Shown: positions 25,052-34,224, counted from the stretch's first letter. The stretch is 64,000 nucleotides of DNA from Streptomyces rishiriensis (GCF_030815485.1 NZ_JAUSWV010000002.1:248001-312000); one strand, 5' to 3'. Program-made: numbers and translations. The notes: generated from the letters alone by a model not told the origin.

Positions 25052-25734
25052 GCTTTCCCTCCAACAAACGGCAACCTGTATCAAAGCAAGGAGCACTGGC
25101 AACTCGGTGGCCGACAGAGACCCCTCCTGAGCAATGAGGCGGGTGAGCTGTTTTCAACAGCAGATGACTGTGGCGAGGCCAAGGAAGGCCAGGTAGCTGC
25201 GAAGGTGGCGTTCGTCGCCAGTACCCCGACCGTGAGGTCGTAAGTGAGCCAGCACGCCCCCGGTGGCCGACGTTGATCGGCACCACGCGCGGACGGCACG
25301 ATCGACGACCACCTCGCAGCTTTTGGGACAGGATCGCTCCCCCGCCTGCTGGTAGGGGCGAGGAGCGCTGTCGAACAAGACAGCGACCAGGCGCTGGTGC
25401 TGTCATGACGCCGGGGCGACGGCAGCAAGCTGCCGGTCGGTCTCGGCCCGCAGACAGACAGGCAGACGGGCGGTTCGGCACAGCTGCGGCAGTGCGCAGC
25501 GGCCGGCCTGCGGAGCGGCGTCCTCAGGCGGCGGGAGGTGGTGTTGAGCCGTTTCCAGGGGCCGGTGTAGGCGGCGTCGCATCCGGTGCAGCGGGCGAGG
25601 TAGAGGGCGGAGGTGGGTGTGTGGGTGGGCGTGGGCACGACCGGGTGGAGTATGCCCTTGATGACGGTGGTCAGGGCGGGCCAGGCGGGCAGACAGGCAC
25701 AGTCTGGCGGAGGGGGTCCGGGATGGCTGCTGGC
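25052..25734. other. Degenerate stretch with a possible IS5 tail
   Basis: On the minus strand 25154-25330 ends DERHLRSYLAFLGLATVICC, resembling the C-terminus of IS5-type transposases. Around 25500-25680 the minus strand reads TPTSALYLARCTGCDAAYTG, similar in style to small integrative-element proteins. Neither is a complete gene. Confidence 0.3.
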
Positions 25735-26403
25735 CGACCGGGAACGGGTATCGGTGGGAAGGCCTGGATGGGGGCCTGTCTCGGCTTCGACGGCCCGCAA
25801 CGGTCCCTTCGGTTGGCTGTGCACGCCGCCGTCCGTCGCGTCTCTCAGACAGATTCCGGCCGCGGTGAGGACCTGGACGAGGCCGCTGGGGAAGCCGGCG
25901 GCGGTGATGTTGTCGAGGTGGACGCTACCGCCAGCCGCAGCGATGGTCATGACCATGGTGGCCGCCTCGATCCGGTCCCCGGCCACCGCGAACTCGCCCC
26001 ACCGATCCAGTCGCTGCCGATCACGTGCAGGCCTTGGTCGTCGAAGTGGATGAGGACGCCGCGCTCGGCGAGGAAGCGCGCAGTCTCGGTGACTTCCGGC
26101 TCGATGGAAGGGTGGGTGATCAGGCTCGTGCCGGTGGCCCGGGCGGCCAGCAGCACCGCTGTGACGGTCGCGCCCAGGCTCGGCCCGTACGGCGTGTCCA
26201 CGTCCACGGTGAACGCCTTCACACCTCGCGGCCCGCACACCGCGCGCAGGCCGGTGCCGCTCGCGATGACTTCGGCGCCAGCCGCATGCATGGCCGCGAG
26301 ATGCCGGTCGATGAGGCGAGGGCAGCAGCAAACGGGCAGGGACCGCCCGTACAACCAGCGCGAGGCCGCCCTGAGCGGCCCGGTGGTCACCTCCAGCAGC
26401 CAC
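25735..26403 (-). pseudogene. MurA-like (UDP-GlcNAc enolpyruvyltransferase) relic
   Basis: The first frame reads LIDRHLAAMHAAGAEV, PSLGATVTAVLLAARATGTS and EPEVTETARFLAERGVLI. These correspond to MurA segments around 'ALGAEV', 'sVtATenlmmAA' and 'REPEVvdLA'. A frameshift near 26010 moves the match to VAGDRIEAATMVMTIAAAGG, VQVLTAAGICLRDATDGG and ETGPHPGLPTD, matching MurA 'iPDRIEAGTfmvAAAiTgG' and 'TapyPGFPTD'. Both the N-terminal region and everything after PTD are gone. It is a dead second copy of a cell-wall enzyme gene or of a biosynthetic paralogue. Confidence 0.65.
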
Positions 26404-26613
26404 CTAGCAGCTGCCTTGCCGACAGGTTCACCGGAAGATCGGCACTGCGCTCGGAGTCGCTGGTCATGTCGGCGTCGCGACCGGTGCAGCCCAGATGGTC
26501 CTAAGAACTCGTAACACGATCATGCAGCCCAGTCCCGGTAGTCCCGTCATGGTGGAGCGTGGGAGCGTGGCTCTGGATCGCGGGCGACGGCTTGTGTGGG
26601 GAAGAGTGGCTGG

Positions 26614-27006
26614 ATGAGCGTGATGTGGGCGGCGACGTCGCCGGAATCTGGGCTGTTCCATCCGGTTGAGAGACGTTCAGAGGTGAAGGACCTGTCAGAT
26701 CGCTTCAACGACCTGCGTTCCTGCGGCCAGGGGTACGTGGAGGTTCGGTCGCCGGACAAGGAGTTCCCTGTGCTGATCCTGGCCTTCCGAGGTGATCGCG
26801 CGGTCGTCCATCTGATGAGTGACGCCGAGCGGATGTCTCTGCTCGCAGGAGACGGCATCGTGCCCTCGGGCGCCGAGGTCGAAGTCCCGATCATGGACGA
26901 CTTCGCCGTGTTCACGGGCGACTTTGTCCTGGACACCGATCGGGCGTGGGGCCTGGTGTACGACTTCACCCAGACGCGGGCGGCCGGCTCTTTGGGTGAG
27001 TTGTAG
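26614..27006 (+). CDS. Small uncharacterised protein, Imm1-like in style
   Basis: The product is 130 residues from MSVMWAATSPESGLFHPVER. No hydrophobic segment. The second half, RAVVHLMSDAERMSLLAGDG followed by VEVPIMDDFAVFTGDFVLD and AWGLVYDFTQT, is rich in beta strands and acidic residues, like immunity proteins of polymorphic toxin systems. No specific family assignment is firm. It lies between relics, with no toxin gene alongside. Confidence 0.55.
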   Translation: MSVMWAATSPESGLFHPVERRSEVKDLSDRFNDLRSCGQGYVEVRSPDKEFPVLILAFRGDRAVVHLMSDAERMSLLAGDGIVPSGAEVEVPIMDDFAVFTGDFVLDTDRAWGLVYDFTQTRAAGSLGEL

Positions 27007-27025
27007 CTGAAGGCTCGTGATGCGA

Positions 27026-27720
27026 TCAGGACCGGCGCCTGTTCAGTCGCCTCCAGCAAATAAGGGCACAGGCCAACGAGACAAAGCTGTTGTGGAGTTC
27101 GGTCGGCGTTCCCAGCGGACGGCCAGGCGTTTGAAGTGGTGGAGAAGGGCGAAGGTCTGCTCGACGACGTAGCGGAGTTTGCCCAGGTCCTTGATGTTCG
27201 GGACGCCCTTGCGGAAGATGACAGGCAGGATCCGTCGCTTGCGGAGTTCTTCGCGGTGGGGGTCGGAGTCGTAGCCCTTGTCGCCGAGCAGGGCTTCGGG
27301 GCGCTTGCGAGGACGGCCGGGGCGGCCGGCGACGGGCGGGATGCCGTCAACCAGGGCCAGTGTCTGGGTGGCGTCGTTGACGTTGGCCGCGGTGGTGATG
27401 ACCTTGAGCGGGGTGCCGCGTCCGTCGCAGATCAGGTGGTGTTTGCTGCCCTCTTGCGCCGGTCGACCGGCGACGGACCGGTGTCGGCATCCCCTTTTTC
27501 GCGCGGATGTGTGAGCCGTCCACACAGGCTCGTGACCCCGTCCGCTCCCAGACTTGGGAGCGGAGGGGCCCTTTGCGTTTCCGGGCACGGAGGTCAGCCC
27601 GGCGTGTGCTCTCGCTGGCCCGCCAGTTCGTCCAGCAGAGCCGCGTACTCGGCAGGCTGCTTCTCGCGCAGCATCCTCAGCCACACCCGCGCACCCTCAG
27701 CAAACGCTGGCGGTTCCATC
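27026..27720 (-). pseudogene. IS5-family (IS427-like) transposase relic
   Basis: Recognisable parts in order: [13 protein letters not shown] (first Asp), [40 protein letters not shown] (second Asp), LRYVVEQTFALLHHFKRLA (Glu) and CLVGLCPYLLEAT-type tail. They lie in at least three frames: one change at the A/G run near 27490, one just after, and one near 27105. The N-terminus is replaced by unrelated sequence. Not functional. Confidence 0.75.
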
Positions 27721-27823
27721 TTCAGTGGAGGCGGGTCACCACGGAGAACGGGTCACCGTACGGGAGTCGGCGAGGCTGTCCCGGGTCGTCCTGCACCGTC
27801 TGTTCCGGGGCCTGCGTCTCCAA

Positions 27824-27905
27824 GGTATTGACGGCGTTAACGGTCGGTGCCGTGAGGGAGCCCGGTGACGCCGCACCCGAAGAGGTATTAACGCCGTTAA
27901 CGGTC
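27824..27905. repeat. Two 22-bp imperfect repeats, 60 bp apart
   Basis: GGTATTGACGGCGTTAACGG at 27824 and GGTATTAACGCCGTTAACGG at 27884 each contain a GTTAAC palindrome, and the second is a near-perfect dyad. The 60-bp period equals 20 codons. They could be DNA-binding sites of the vanished element or a peptide repeat (TVNxVN on the minus strand). Confidence 0.4.
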
Positions 27906-27943
27906 TCACCGTCCGGCACGGCTGGCACCGATGGGCTCGGGGA

Positions 27944-28325
27944 GGTGTCAACGCTGCCCCGTCTGCTCAAGGGCCGTGCGCGGGGGCCGGTGTTCATCAC
28001 CCACCGCAAGCCGGGCCCGGGCAAGGTCCTCGCGCCGCGCGACGTGTGCCCGGACACCGGGCTGGTTCGGTTGTCGTACGGGCAGGCCCGCATGTTGCTG
28101 GACGAGCACACCGCCCTCGGCGGCAAAAGCGGCACGGGTTGGGATCTGCACGAGTGGCGGCATTCCGGGCTCACGCACCTCGGCGAGGCGGGGGCGAGCC
28201 TGCTGATGCTGAGGGCGAAGTCCCGGCACAAAGAGCCCGGGAACGTATGGAAGTAATTCCATCCCCCGGCGGAGGCAATCGCCGAGGTCACGAGCCTGCT
28301 CGCGCCCGGCGACAGCCGACGCTGA
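27944..28325 (+). pseudogene. Tyrosine integrase, C-terminal part with stop at the catalytic Tyr
   Basis: [59 protein letters not shown] (HxxR box) and [14 protein letters not shown] (second His) follow Streptomyces phage/ICE integrases. The next codons are TGG AAG TAA and then FHPPAEAIAEVTSLLAPGDS to TGA. In relatives the residue before FxP is the nucleophilic Tyr, so TAA at 28254-28256 replaces it. The N-terminal two thirds are absent. The gene is dead twice over. Confidence 0.75.
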
Positions 28326-28430
28326 GCACACGACCAGGTGATCAGCATGCGGCGGACGGCCTGTCGGGCTGGGAGCGGCAGCATCCCAGGCCACTGGCCT
28401 CGGCATCCGTGGACCTCGGCGCCCTCGACA

Positions 28431-28650
28431 TCATCCCTTGGCGTGGGCCCACAGCAGCTCGACCGGGTTCGGCTCTGGCGTGTATGAGGGCAGTTGGATG
28501 ACGGTGAGCGCTGGCACCGGGCCGGAGTCGTCGCGTTCCTGCGGGACAACTGAAAGCCTGACCGCCGACCGTGACCACAGCCCGGCGAGTGGAGCCCGTC
28601 CCTCACGCTGAACTTCAACCCTGGCGCGGTGGAGCCTCCTCCGGCGGCGC
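28431..28650 (-). pseudogene. IS630-family transposase, C-terminal scrap
   Basis: ALTVIQLPSYTPEPNPVELL followed by WAHAKG matches the end of IS630 DDE transposases, with the third acidic residue in NPVE. Upstream, the sequence loses the family pattern. Confidence 0.6.
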
Positions 28651-28756
28651 CACCGCGCAACAGCATGTGTGAACACGCCCCCCGGTCACCAACGATGAGG
28701 CCCGCATCGTACTGCCCCTGCCCCTTCGTTTCGCTGGGGACCGGGCTGTGTCCTGC

Positions 28757-29653
28757 TTAGTTGCCGATCTTGTCCAGCTCGTCGAGGTCCTCGTCGGAGA
28801 GCGAGAGTCCCGTGCTGGCGACGTTCTCGCGCAGGTGTGCCACCGACGAGGTGCCGGGGATGAGCAGGATGTTCGGCGACCGCCGCAGCAGCCAAGCCAG
28901 GGCGACCGACATCGGCGTCGCATCCAGCCGGGTGGCCACGGCGGAAAGCGCTGTGGACTGCAGCGGGGTGAAGCCGCCGAGCGGGAAGAAAGGCACGTAG
29001 GCGATGCCCTTGTCGGCGAGTTCGTCGATCAGCTCGTCGTCCTGACGGTAGGCGATGTTGTACCCGTTCTGCACGCACACGATCGGCGCGATGGCCTGTG
29101 CCTCAGCGACCTGTTCCGCCGTCGCGTTACTCACTCCGAGGTGCCGGATCAGGCCCTGCTGCTGGAGTTCGACGAGGGTCTCGAAGGGCTCGGCGAGCGA
29201 GCCGGGCTGGGGACCTTGAGCGTTGCCGAGCCGCAGATTGACCACGTCGAGCGAATCGAGGCCGAGATCCTCAAGGTTCTCGTGGACGGCGCGGCGCAGG
29301 TCCTCGGGCTGCCGGGCAGGGGGCCAGCCACCTTGCTGATCGCGGACCGCGCCGACCTTGGTCACGATGTGCAGCGATGCGGGATAGGGGTGAAGCGCTT
29401 CACGGATCAGCTGGTTGGTGACGCGTGGTCCGTATGTGCCGGCGGTGTCGATGTGGGTGATCCCGAGGGCGAGGGCCTCGCGTAGGACGGCGAGCGCGCC
29501 GTCGTGGTCGGCGGGCGGGCCCATGACCCCGGGGCCGGCGAGCTGCATGGCGCCGTAGCCGAAGCGGGTGACGGTCAGATCACCCAGGGTCCAGGTGCCG
29601 CCGGGCAGTGACGCGGAGGGTGTCGCGGAGGGTGCGTTCATGGTTTCGCTCAT
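28757..29653 (-). CDS. Aldo/keto reductase
   Basis: The product is 298 residues from MSETMNAPSATPSASLPGG. The family tetrad is readable: Asp and Tyr in ITHIDTAGTYGPR, Lys in LHIVTKVGAV, then substrate-side GLIRHLGVSNATAEQVAEAQ and VQNGYNIAYR. The NADPH-binding end has LLIPGTSSVAHLRENVAST. It is a cytosolic NADPH-dependent carbonyl reductase; the substrate is unknown. It is divergent from a LysR regulator with a dyad between them, so it is probably that regulator's target. Confidence 0.9.
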   Translation of the reverse strand: MSETMNAPSATPSASLPGGTWTLGDLTVTRFGYGAMQLAGPGVMGPPADHDGALAVLREALALGITHIDTAGTYGPRVTNQLIREALHPYPASLHIVTKVGAVRDQQGGWPPARQPEDLRRAVHENLEDLGLDSLDVVNLRLGNAQGPQPGSLAEPFETLVELQQQGLIRHLGVSNATAEQVAEAQAIAPIVCVQNGYNIAYRQDDELIDELADKGIAYVPFFPLGGFTPLQSTALSAVATRLDATPMSVALAWLLRRSPNILLIPGTSSVAHLRENVASTGLSLSDEDLDELDKIGN

Positions 29654-29711
29654 GCCGCCGATGCTCCCTCGCGGACAAGCGGCGCATCCAATACCGATAC
29701 AGTGCCCTGTC

Positions 29712-29726
29712 ATACCCAGTAGGTAT
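29712..29726. promoter_or_regulatory. LysR-type operator between the reductase and its regulator
   Basis: ATACC-CAGTA-GGTAT is a perfect 5-bp dyad containing the T-N11-A pattern of LysR binding sites (T29713, A29725). It lies 20 bp upstream of the LysR start and 58 bp from the reductase start. Confidence 0.6.
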
Positions 29727-29746
29727 CACCGGGGTATGCTGTGGCC

Positions 29747-30610
29747 ATGGACACCTTGGAGACCCGCGAGCTGAGGTACTTCATGGCCGTCGCAGAGGAA
29801 CTGCACTTCGGCCGCGCCGCCAAGCGCCTCGGCATGGCCCAACCACCGCTGTCCCGGGCGATCCAGCAGCTGGAGCGGCGCCTCGGCGTCTGTCTGCTGA
29901 CACGCAACCGCCGCGGCGTCTCCCTGACCGGCGCCGGAGAGATGCTGCTGCACGAGGGCCGCGCAGCCCTCGACGCGACCACCGCTGCCGCTCGCCGCAC
30001 CCGTCGCGCCGGTGGCGCCGACAGTCCGGGCGGCCCCCGCAACCGCCTGGTGCTGGCAGTGAAGGCCGGCGCGTCTCACGAGCTGCTGCACAAGCTCCTC
30101 GACGCCTACGCGGCCGAGCCCGACGCCGCCGAGATCGAGGTGCTACCGAGCGGCACGTGTGAACAGGAAGGGATGCTGCGCGATGGCCGCGCTGATGTGG
30201 CGCTCATGCACGCGCCGTTCAACTCCCTCACCGGGTTCGACAGCGAGGAACTGATGACCGAGGGGCAGATCGCCATCCTGCCCGCCTCGCACCCCCTCGC
30301 CGCGCAGAGGACTCTGTCCCTGGCGGACGTCAGCGACATCCCCGATCTTCCACTCGCCCGCTGGTCGCGCCACGGCACCTACCCACCCGGCCCGGGCCCC
30401 GAGATCCACGACCAGACGCAGTTGGCCCAGCTGATCGCCCTCGGACGCACCGTGGCCGTTTTCCCCGACTCCGCCCGCGCCTGGCTATGGGCCGAGCACA
30501 CTGCCGTCCCCCTGACCGACGCACCCCCCGTCGTCACCCACATCGCCTGGCCCGCGCACAGCCGCTCCCTCGCCCTCGCCGGGCTGATCCGCACGGCCAC
30601 ACGGCTATGA
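29747..30610 (+). CDS. LysR-family transcriptional regulator
   Basis: The product is 287 residues from MDTLETRELRYFMAVAEELH (a GTG six bases earlier is possible). The N-terminal winged HTH is classic: FGRAAKRLGMAQPPLSRAIQ, QLERRLGVCLLTRNRRGVSL. The effector domain has ILPASHPLAAQRTLSLADVS and LIALGRTVAVFPDSARAW. It likely binds the dyad at 29712-29726 and controls both itself and the divergent aldo/keto reductase. Confidence 0.92.
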   Translation: MDTLETRELRYFMAVAEELHFGRAAKRLGMAQPPLSRAIQQLERRLGVCLLTRNRRGVSLTGAGEMLLHEGRAALDATTAAARRTRRAGGADSPGGPRNRLVLAVKAGASHELLHKLLDAYAAEPDAAEIEVLPSGTCEQEGMLRDGRADVALMHAPFNSLTGFDSEELMTEGQIAILPASHPLAAQRTLSLADVSDIPDLPLARWSRHGTYPPGPGPEIHDQTQLAQLIALGRTVAVFPDSARAWLWAEHTAVPLTDAPPVVTHIAWPAHSRSLALAGLIRTATRL

Positions 30611-30891
30611 CCCGCCCTCGCCTTCCATCGCCGCGACACACCGCCTGACCGCAGGTCCCCACACCCCACCGCCGCCCACGGGCACCGCCGTGACCCCGGT
30701 ACCGCCGGCCTTCGCGCCGGCAGAGGGCGTGCCGGGCCGCCCACGGGACGGGCGGGTCCGCCGAAGCCGTCACGGCCTCGGCGGGCGAGACGGTTCCCCG
30801 AACCCCTTCTGGGTCGCTGACCAGCATGCACGCCTTGGTCGAGTTGGTCAGCGACCACGGCGAGCCGATGATGCCGAACGGCATTGCCGCA

Positions 30892-31085
30892 TCACTCGTC
30901 GCCGGTGGCGTCCTTGTCGCGCAGTGGGCGCAGGCCGCCGGGCAGGTCGGGGAAATTGAACGAGTACCGGCCGTGCATGTTGGTGTGCTGCCGCACGAAC
31001 GGGGAGAGGCGGGCCACGTCCTCGTTGCGGACATCGACCCGTCCGCCCGCAGCTGGTTCACAGCGGCGTCCATGTACCGGGTGTC
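30892..31085 (-). pseudogene. Tn3-family transposase, C-terminal fragment
   Basis: TRYMDAAVNQLRADG and, after a one-base change, VRNEDVARLSPFVRQHTNMH plus GRYSFNFPDLPGGLRPLRD and TGDE-stop match the last 60 residues of Tn3-type TnpA. Nothing else of the transposon is visible nearby. Confidence 0.7.
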
Positions 31086-31414
31086 GTCACGCGACTACGC
31101 CGAAGCCTTGTGTTCTGGGCCTGGACGAACTGTCACCTGTACGACTCAGAGCGGCTCCGCGCCGCTGCCTCCGCGCTGCCGACAAACGCCCAAGAGCCCC
31201 AGCCGGGTCTGACTCCGCAGGGGTGGCCAGTTTCTTTGCCAGGCGAACGCAGAAACCCTCGGCTACTCCCTCTTCGGTGCGCTGGGGGTTGATCGGATGG
31301 TCGATCCGCCGAGGTGGAGGCCAGCTGCGCAGTGGAGGGCTCCGCCAGGAGAGCTAGCGGGCAGTCCGCTGGGCAGGGTGTTGTCCCGGTTGCTGTCGCT
31401 GCGGGCAACGTCAC
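31086..31414. other. Non-coding stretch
   Basis: I see no supported gene, repeat or signal in these 329 bp between the Tn3 relic and the end of the MarR gene. Confidence 0.4.
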
Positions 31415-31873
31415 CTAAGCGGGTTGCGGCTTGTGGCTGTCGAGCAGCTTGGCAAGCAGGGAGTGAAGCTGTCGTCGTTCTGCGGCGTCGAGGCCGGCGA
31501 GCAGTTCGGCCTGGACGGCATCGGCGTGCTGTTGGAGTTCCTCGAGGTGCTGCCTTCCGGCAGCGGTGAGGGTGACGACGTTGCGGCGCCGATTGGCGGG
31601 GTCGGCCTGCCGGTCGACCCGGCGGCAGCCTTCCAGGCGGTTGAGGATGCCGCTGACGTCGTTGCGGTCGAGGCCGAGGCGGCGGCCGATCTCGGCCTGA
31701 CTGAGCGCTCCGTACTCCTCCAGCGCCGCCAGGACAGCGAAATCGGCGCGGGCACTCAGTGGCATGCGCTGCACGGTCAGCCGGGCGCCGAGCGTCGACA
31801 CCTTGCCCGTCTGCCAACTGGCGAGCTCACGCAGTCGGGCCGGGGGCTGCAATGCGTGATCCATGTCCGCCAT
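31415..31873 (-). CDS. MarR-family transcriptional regulator
   Basis: The product is 152 residues. The winged HTH reads YGALSQAEIGRRLGLDRNDV, SGILNRLEGCRRVDRQADPA and NRRRNVVTLTAAGRQHLEEL, with the wing motif followed by the usual C-terminal dimer helix. It is divergent from the SDR gene, with three identical palindromes in between, so autoregulation and control of the SDR are likely. Confidence 0.9.
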   Translation of the reverse strand: MADMDHALQPPARLRELASWQTGKVSTLGARLTVQRMPLSARADFAVLAALEEYGALSQAEIGRRLGLDRNDVSGILNRLEGCRRVDRQADPANRRRNVVTLTAAGRQHLEELQQHADAVQAELLAGLDAAERRQLHSLLAKLLDSHKPQPA

Positions 31874-31888
31874 GCCCCCATCCTAACC

Positions 31889-31946
31889 GTTGGCCGCCCC
31901 AACACACACCTGCTATGTTGGGATAACCAACGTTGGCTTGCCCAAC
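31889..31946. promoter_or_regulatory. Three GTTGG-N5-CCAAC operators
   Basis: Perfect dyads lie at 31889-31903, 31917-31931 and 31932-31946; the last two abut. All have the same 5-bp arms and 5-bp spacer. They sit in the 138-bp gap between the divergent MarR and SDR starts, so they are very probably the MarR binding sites. Confidence 0.75.
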
Positions 31947-32011
31947 AAGTGAGTGGGGTCAGTGAAGGACCGCCGGTCGACTGCCCCGCACCGCTCCCGA
32001 GGAGTCATCTC

Positions 32012-32773
32012 ATGCACTGCAGCAATGCACTTCCCGATCTGTCCGGTCGCCGGGTTGTCGTTCCGGGCGGCACGGGAGCCGTGGGAGAGGGTGTCGTCCG
32101 CAGTTATCTGGCTGCCGGTGCGGACGTCGTTGTCCCGACCCGCACCCAGGAGCGGTCGGAGGAGTCCGGCGCGTGCTCGGTGACGCGGCGACCGACCGCC
32201 TGCACCTGGTAGTCCACGACTACACGACGTTCGCCGGCGCCGAGCAGCTTGCCGAGGAGATGGAGCGCAGGCTCGGTGGTGTCGACGACGTGGTGGCCCC
32301 GATCGGTGGGTGGTGGGCCGGCAAGCGGCTCTGGGAGATCGACCAGAGCGACTGGCAGAACGCCTTCGTCGGGCTCGCGGCCGCGCACGTGGCCGTCCTG
32401 CGGGCCTTCCTGCCCAGGCTGAACGCCCGTGGCGCCTACACGTTGATCGTCGGGGCTTCGCGTTCACGCCGGTTCCCGGCAGTGGCCTGGTCAGCATGGA
32501 GCAGGCCACCCTGCTGATGATGCGGCAGGTGGTCGAGGCCGAGGCGGCAGGACAGCAGCGGGTCTTCGCCCTGGTCCTCGGGCCGGTCAGGACCCGCCTG
32601 GTCGACTCCGGCGATCCGGACTGGGTCAGTGCCGACCAGGTTGGTGCGATCGCCGTCGCGGCCTCGGCCGCAGCGGCAGTGGGCGGCCGGGAGATCCGGC
32701 TGCGCAGTCAGGCCGAGGCAGACGCGGCACTGGCAGTGCTCCAGGGCGACCAGCCGATCAGGACCGGCGCGGT
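32012..32773 (+). pseudogene. Short-chain dehydrogenase (SDR), two frameshifts
   Basis: Starts MHCSNALPDLSGRRVVVPGG and TGAVGEGVVRSYLAAGADVV (TGxxGxG cofactor site). A first frame change near 32165 leads to LGDAATDRLHLVVHDYTTFA and VAPIGGWWAGKRLWEIDQSD. A second near 32455 leads to FTPVPGSGLVSMEQATLLMM and FALVLGPVRTRLVDSGDPDW. With the two single-base changes repaired it is one SDR of about 245 residues. Recent decay is likely because all parts are still recognisable. It is the presumed target of the divergent MarR. Confidence 0.75.
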
Positions 32774-32780
32774 CGTTGCC

Positions 32781-33116
32781 GTGTCCACGATGGAGCCCAA
32801 GAACGGACGACGCGAGGACCTCCTTGAGGTGCTGGCCGAACTCGCTCCGCAGATCCGCGCCGAACCGGGGTGCCTTCACTACTCGGTACACCGCCCGCGC
32901 GGAGATGCCGACGGACCGCTGCTGGTCATTCAAAGGTTCGCTTCGATCGAGGCGTTCACAGAGCACAGCGCGAGCGTGGCGGACCAGATTCCGAGGATCG
33001 TCGCCTTCCTCGCCACGCCCCCCATGCCGCCGACCCTGTTCGAACCGGTCCCGCAGTCCGCTCTCATCGACGGCGTCGGCAACGGCGAGAAGGGCCACGT
33101 TTGTCGCGGATCTTGA
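32781..33116 (+). CDS. Antibiotic-biosynthesis-monooxygenase (ABM) domain protein
   Basis: VVAVSTMEPKNGRREDLLEV, LAELAPQIRAEPGCLHYSVH and GPLLVIQRFASIEAFTEHSA match the ABM/YgiN ferredoxin-like fold, whose members oxidise quinols or polyketides or act as small oxidative enzymes. The frame is continuous with the last part of the SDR, so it may be the C-terminal domain of an SDR-ABM fusion; otherwise translation would begin near the GTG at 32781, already inside the first strand. The start is therefore uncertain. Confidence 0.65.
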   Translation: MSTMEPKNGRREDLLEVLAELAPQIRAEPGCLHYSVHRPRGDADGPLLVIQRFASIEAFTEHSASVADQIPRIVAFLATPPMPPTLFEPVPQSALIDGVGNGEKGHVCRGS

Positions 33117-33450
33117 AGTCCATCGCACCCCTTGCACTGGGGCGTTGCGACGACCACTAGAACTCAAGCAGTGCCTGGGGCTTCGCCTGCGACATAGCGG
33201 CACAGTCTGCTTGTCCGGCAATTCGGCTGCTGTACGAGCGAACCGAGTGCGGAACCGGACCGTGATGACGTTCATGTGCGGCCAGCACTGGTGGGCATGA
33301 TGGTTCGGGCACTGGCCGCACGTGTTGCTGCATCGATGTGGGGGGCTCGGCACGGGCCCGTATTGCAGGGTGCGGCGTCCCACCCGCCGTGATCATGGCC
33401 GTGTGCGGTGGGGCCAGCGGACGGGGACGGCAGTTGAGGTGGTGCTCGGG
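33117..33450. other. Non-coding stretch with an inverted repeat
   Basis: No gene is visible. GTGCGGCCAG at 33276 and CTGGCCGCAC ending at 33321 form a 10-bp dyad with a 26-bp spacer, possibly an end of the IS630 element that follows. Confidence 0.35.
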
Positions 33451-34025
33451 ATGGAGGTCCGCGAGCGGCTGCTGAGGACGGTGGCCTCTGCAAAGTCTCA
33501 GGTTCGGGCGGTGTTGTGGGCCCGGATCGTGCTCGCGGCAGCGGACGGGCTCGCCAACGACGCCATCGCCCGGAGCTGGAGATCAGTGTGAGCACGGTGC
33601 GCAAGTGGCGGGGACGGTTCGCCGCCTGCGGGGCCGGCCGGCCTTCGAGCTGCCGAACGGTCGGGACGGCCGAGGACCTACGGGCCAGCGGTGCGCATGG
33701 CGATCGTGGCCACCGCGACGAGCGAGCCGCCGCACCCGGAAGCGACCTGGTGACATCGGGCCATCGCGCAACGGGTGGCCGGCACGTGCTTCGCGTCAGT
33801 GTCTGCTTCCCAGGTCGGCCGGATGCTGGCGGATCTGGACCTGAAGCCGCACAAGGTCGGAGGCTGGCTCACCCGCCGGGACACCCCCCGACTTCTGGCA
33901 GCGGGCCGCCGACGTGTGTGCTCTCTATCTGGAACCGCCTGAGGGGGCAGTCGTGCTCTCGATCGACGAAAAAGACCGCGATCGCCGCCCGCTCGCGCCG
34001 GTATCCCGGGCGCCCCGAGCGCCCG
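33451..34025 (+). pseudogene. IS630-family transposase relic
   Basis: Parts in several frames: MEVRERLLRTVASAKSQVRA, VSTVRKWRGRFAA (HTH), LDLKPHKVGGWLTRRDTP, FWQRAADVCALYLEPPEGAV and VLSIDEKTAIAARSRRYPGR, with a catalytic Asp in SIDEK. At least four frame changes occur, and the C-terminal third (NPVE region) is replaced by a DUF6233 fragment. Confidence 0.7.
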
Positions 34026-34029
34026 GGAA

Positions 34030-34224
34030 AACGGTGGAGCTGGGCATCGGCGCCGGCCGCCCGCCGATCCAGATCCATGCCGGTAACTGTCATATGGCCG
34101 GCAAGCGGTGGCGTCCCGTCGGTCGCGACGAAGCACGACGCCTCCTCGCCGACGACCTGCGCGCCTGCACCCACTGCCGCCCCGACACCCAGCTCGGCAT
34201 CACCGACTTACCCCGCGGCACCAC
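34030..34224 (+). pseudogene. DUF6233 family, C-terminal fragment
   Basis: TVELGIGAGRPPIQIHAGNC, MAGKRWRPVGRDEARRLLAD and LRACTHCRPDTQLGI match the conserved end of DUF6233 proteins found in Streptomyces integrative elements. The N-terminal part is missing and was overwritten by the IS630 relic. Confidence 0.6.

Noticed and set aside
27824..27905. Two 22-bp repeats as a CRISPR or iteron array
   Set aside because: Only two copies are present, and the spacing equals 20 codons, so a peptide repeat in a relic explains them as well; kept only as a repeat feature.
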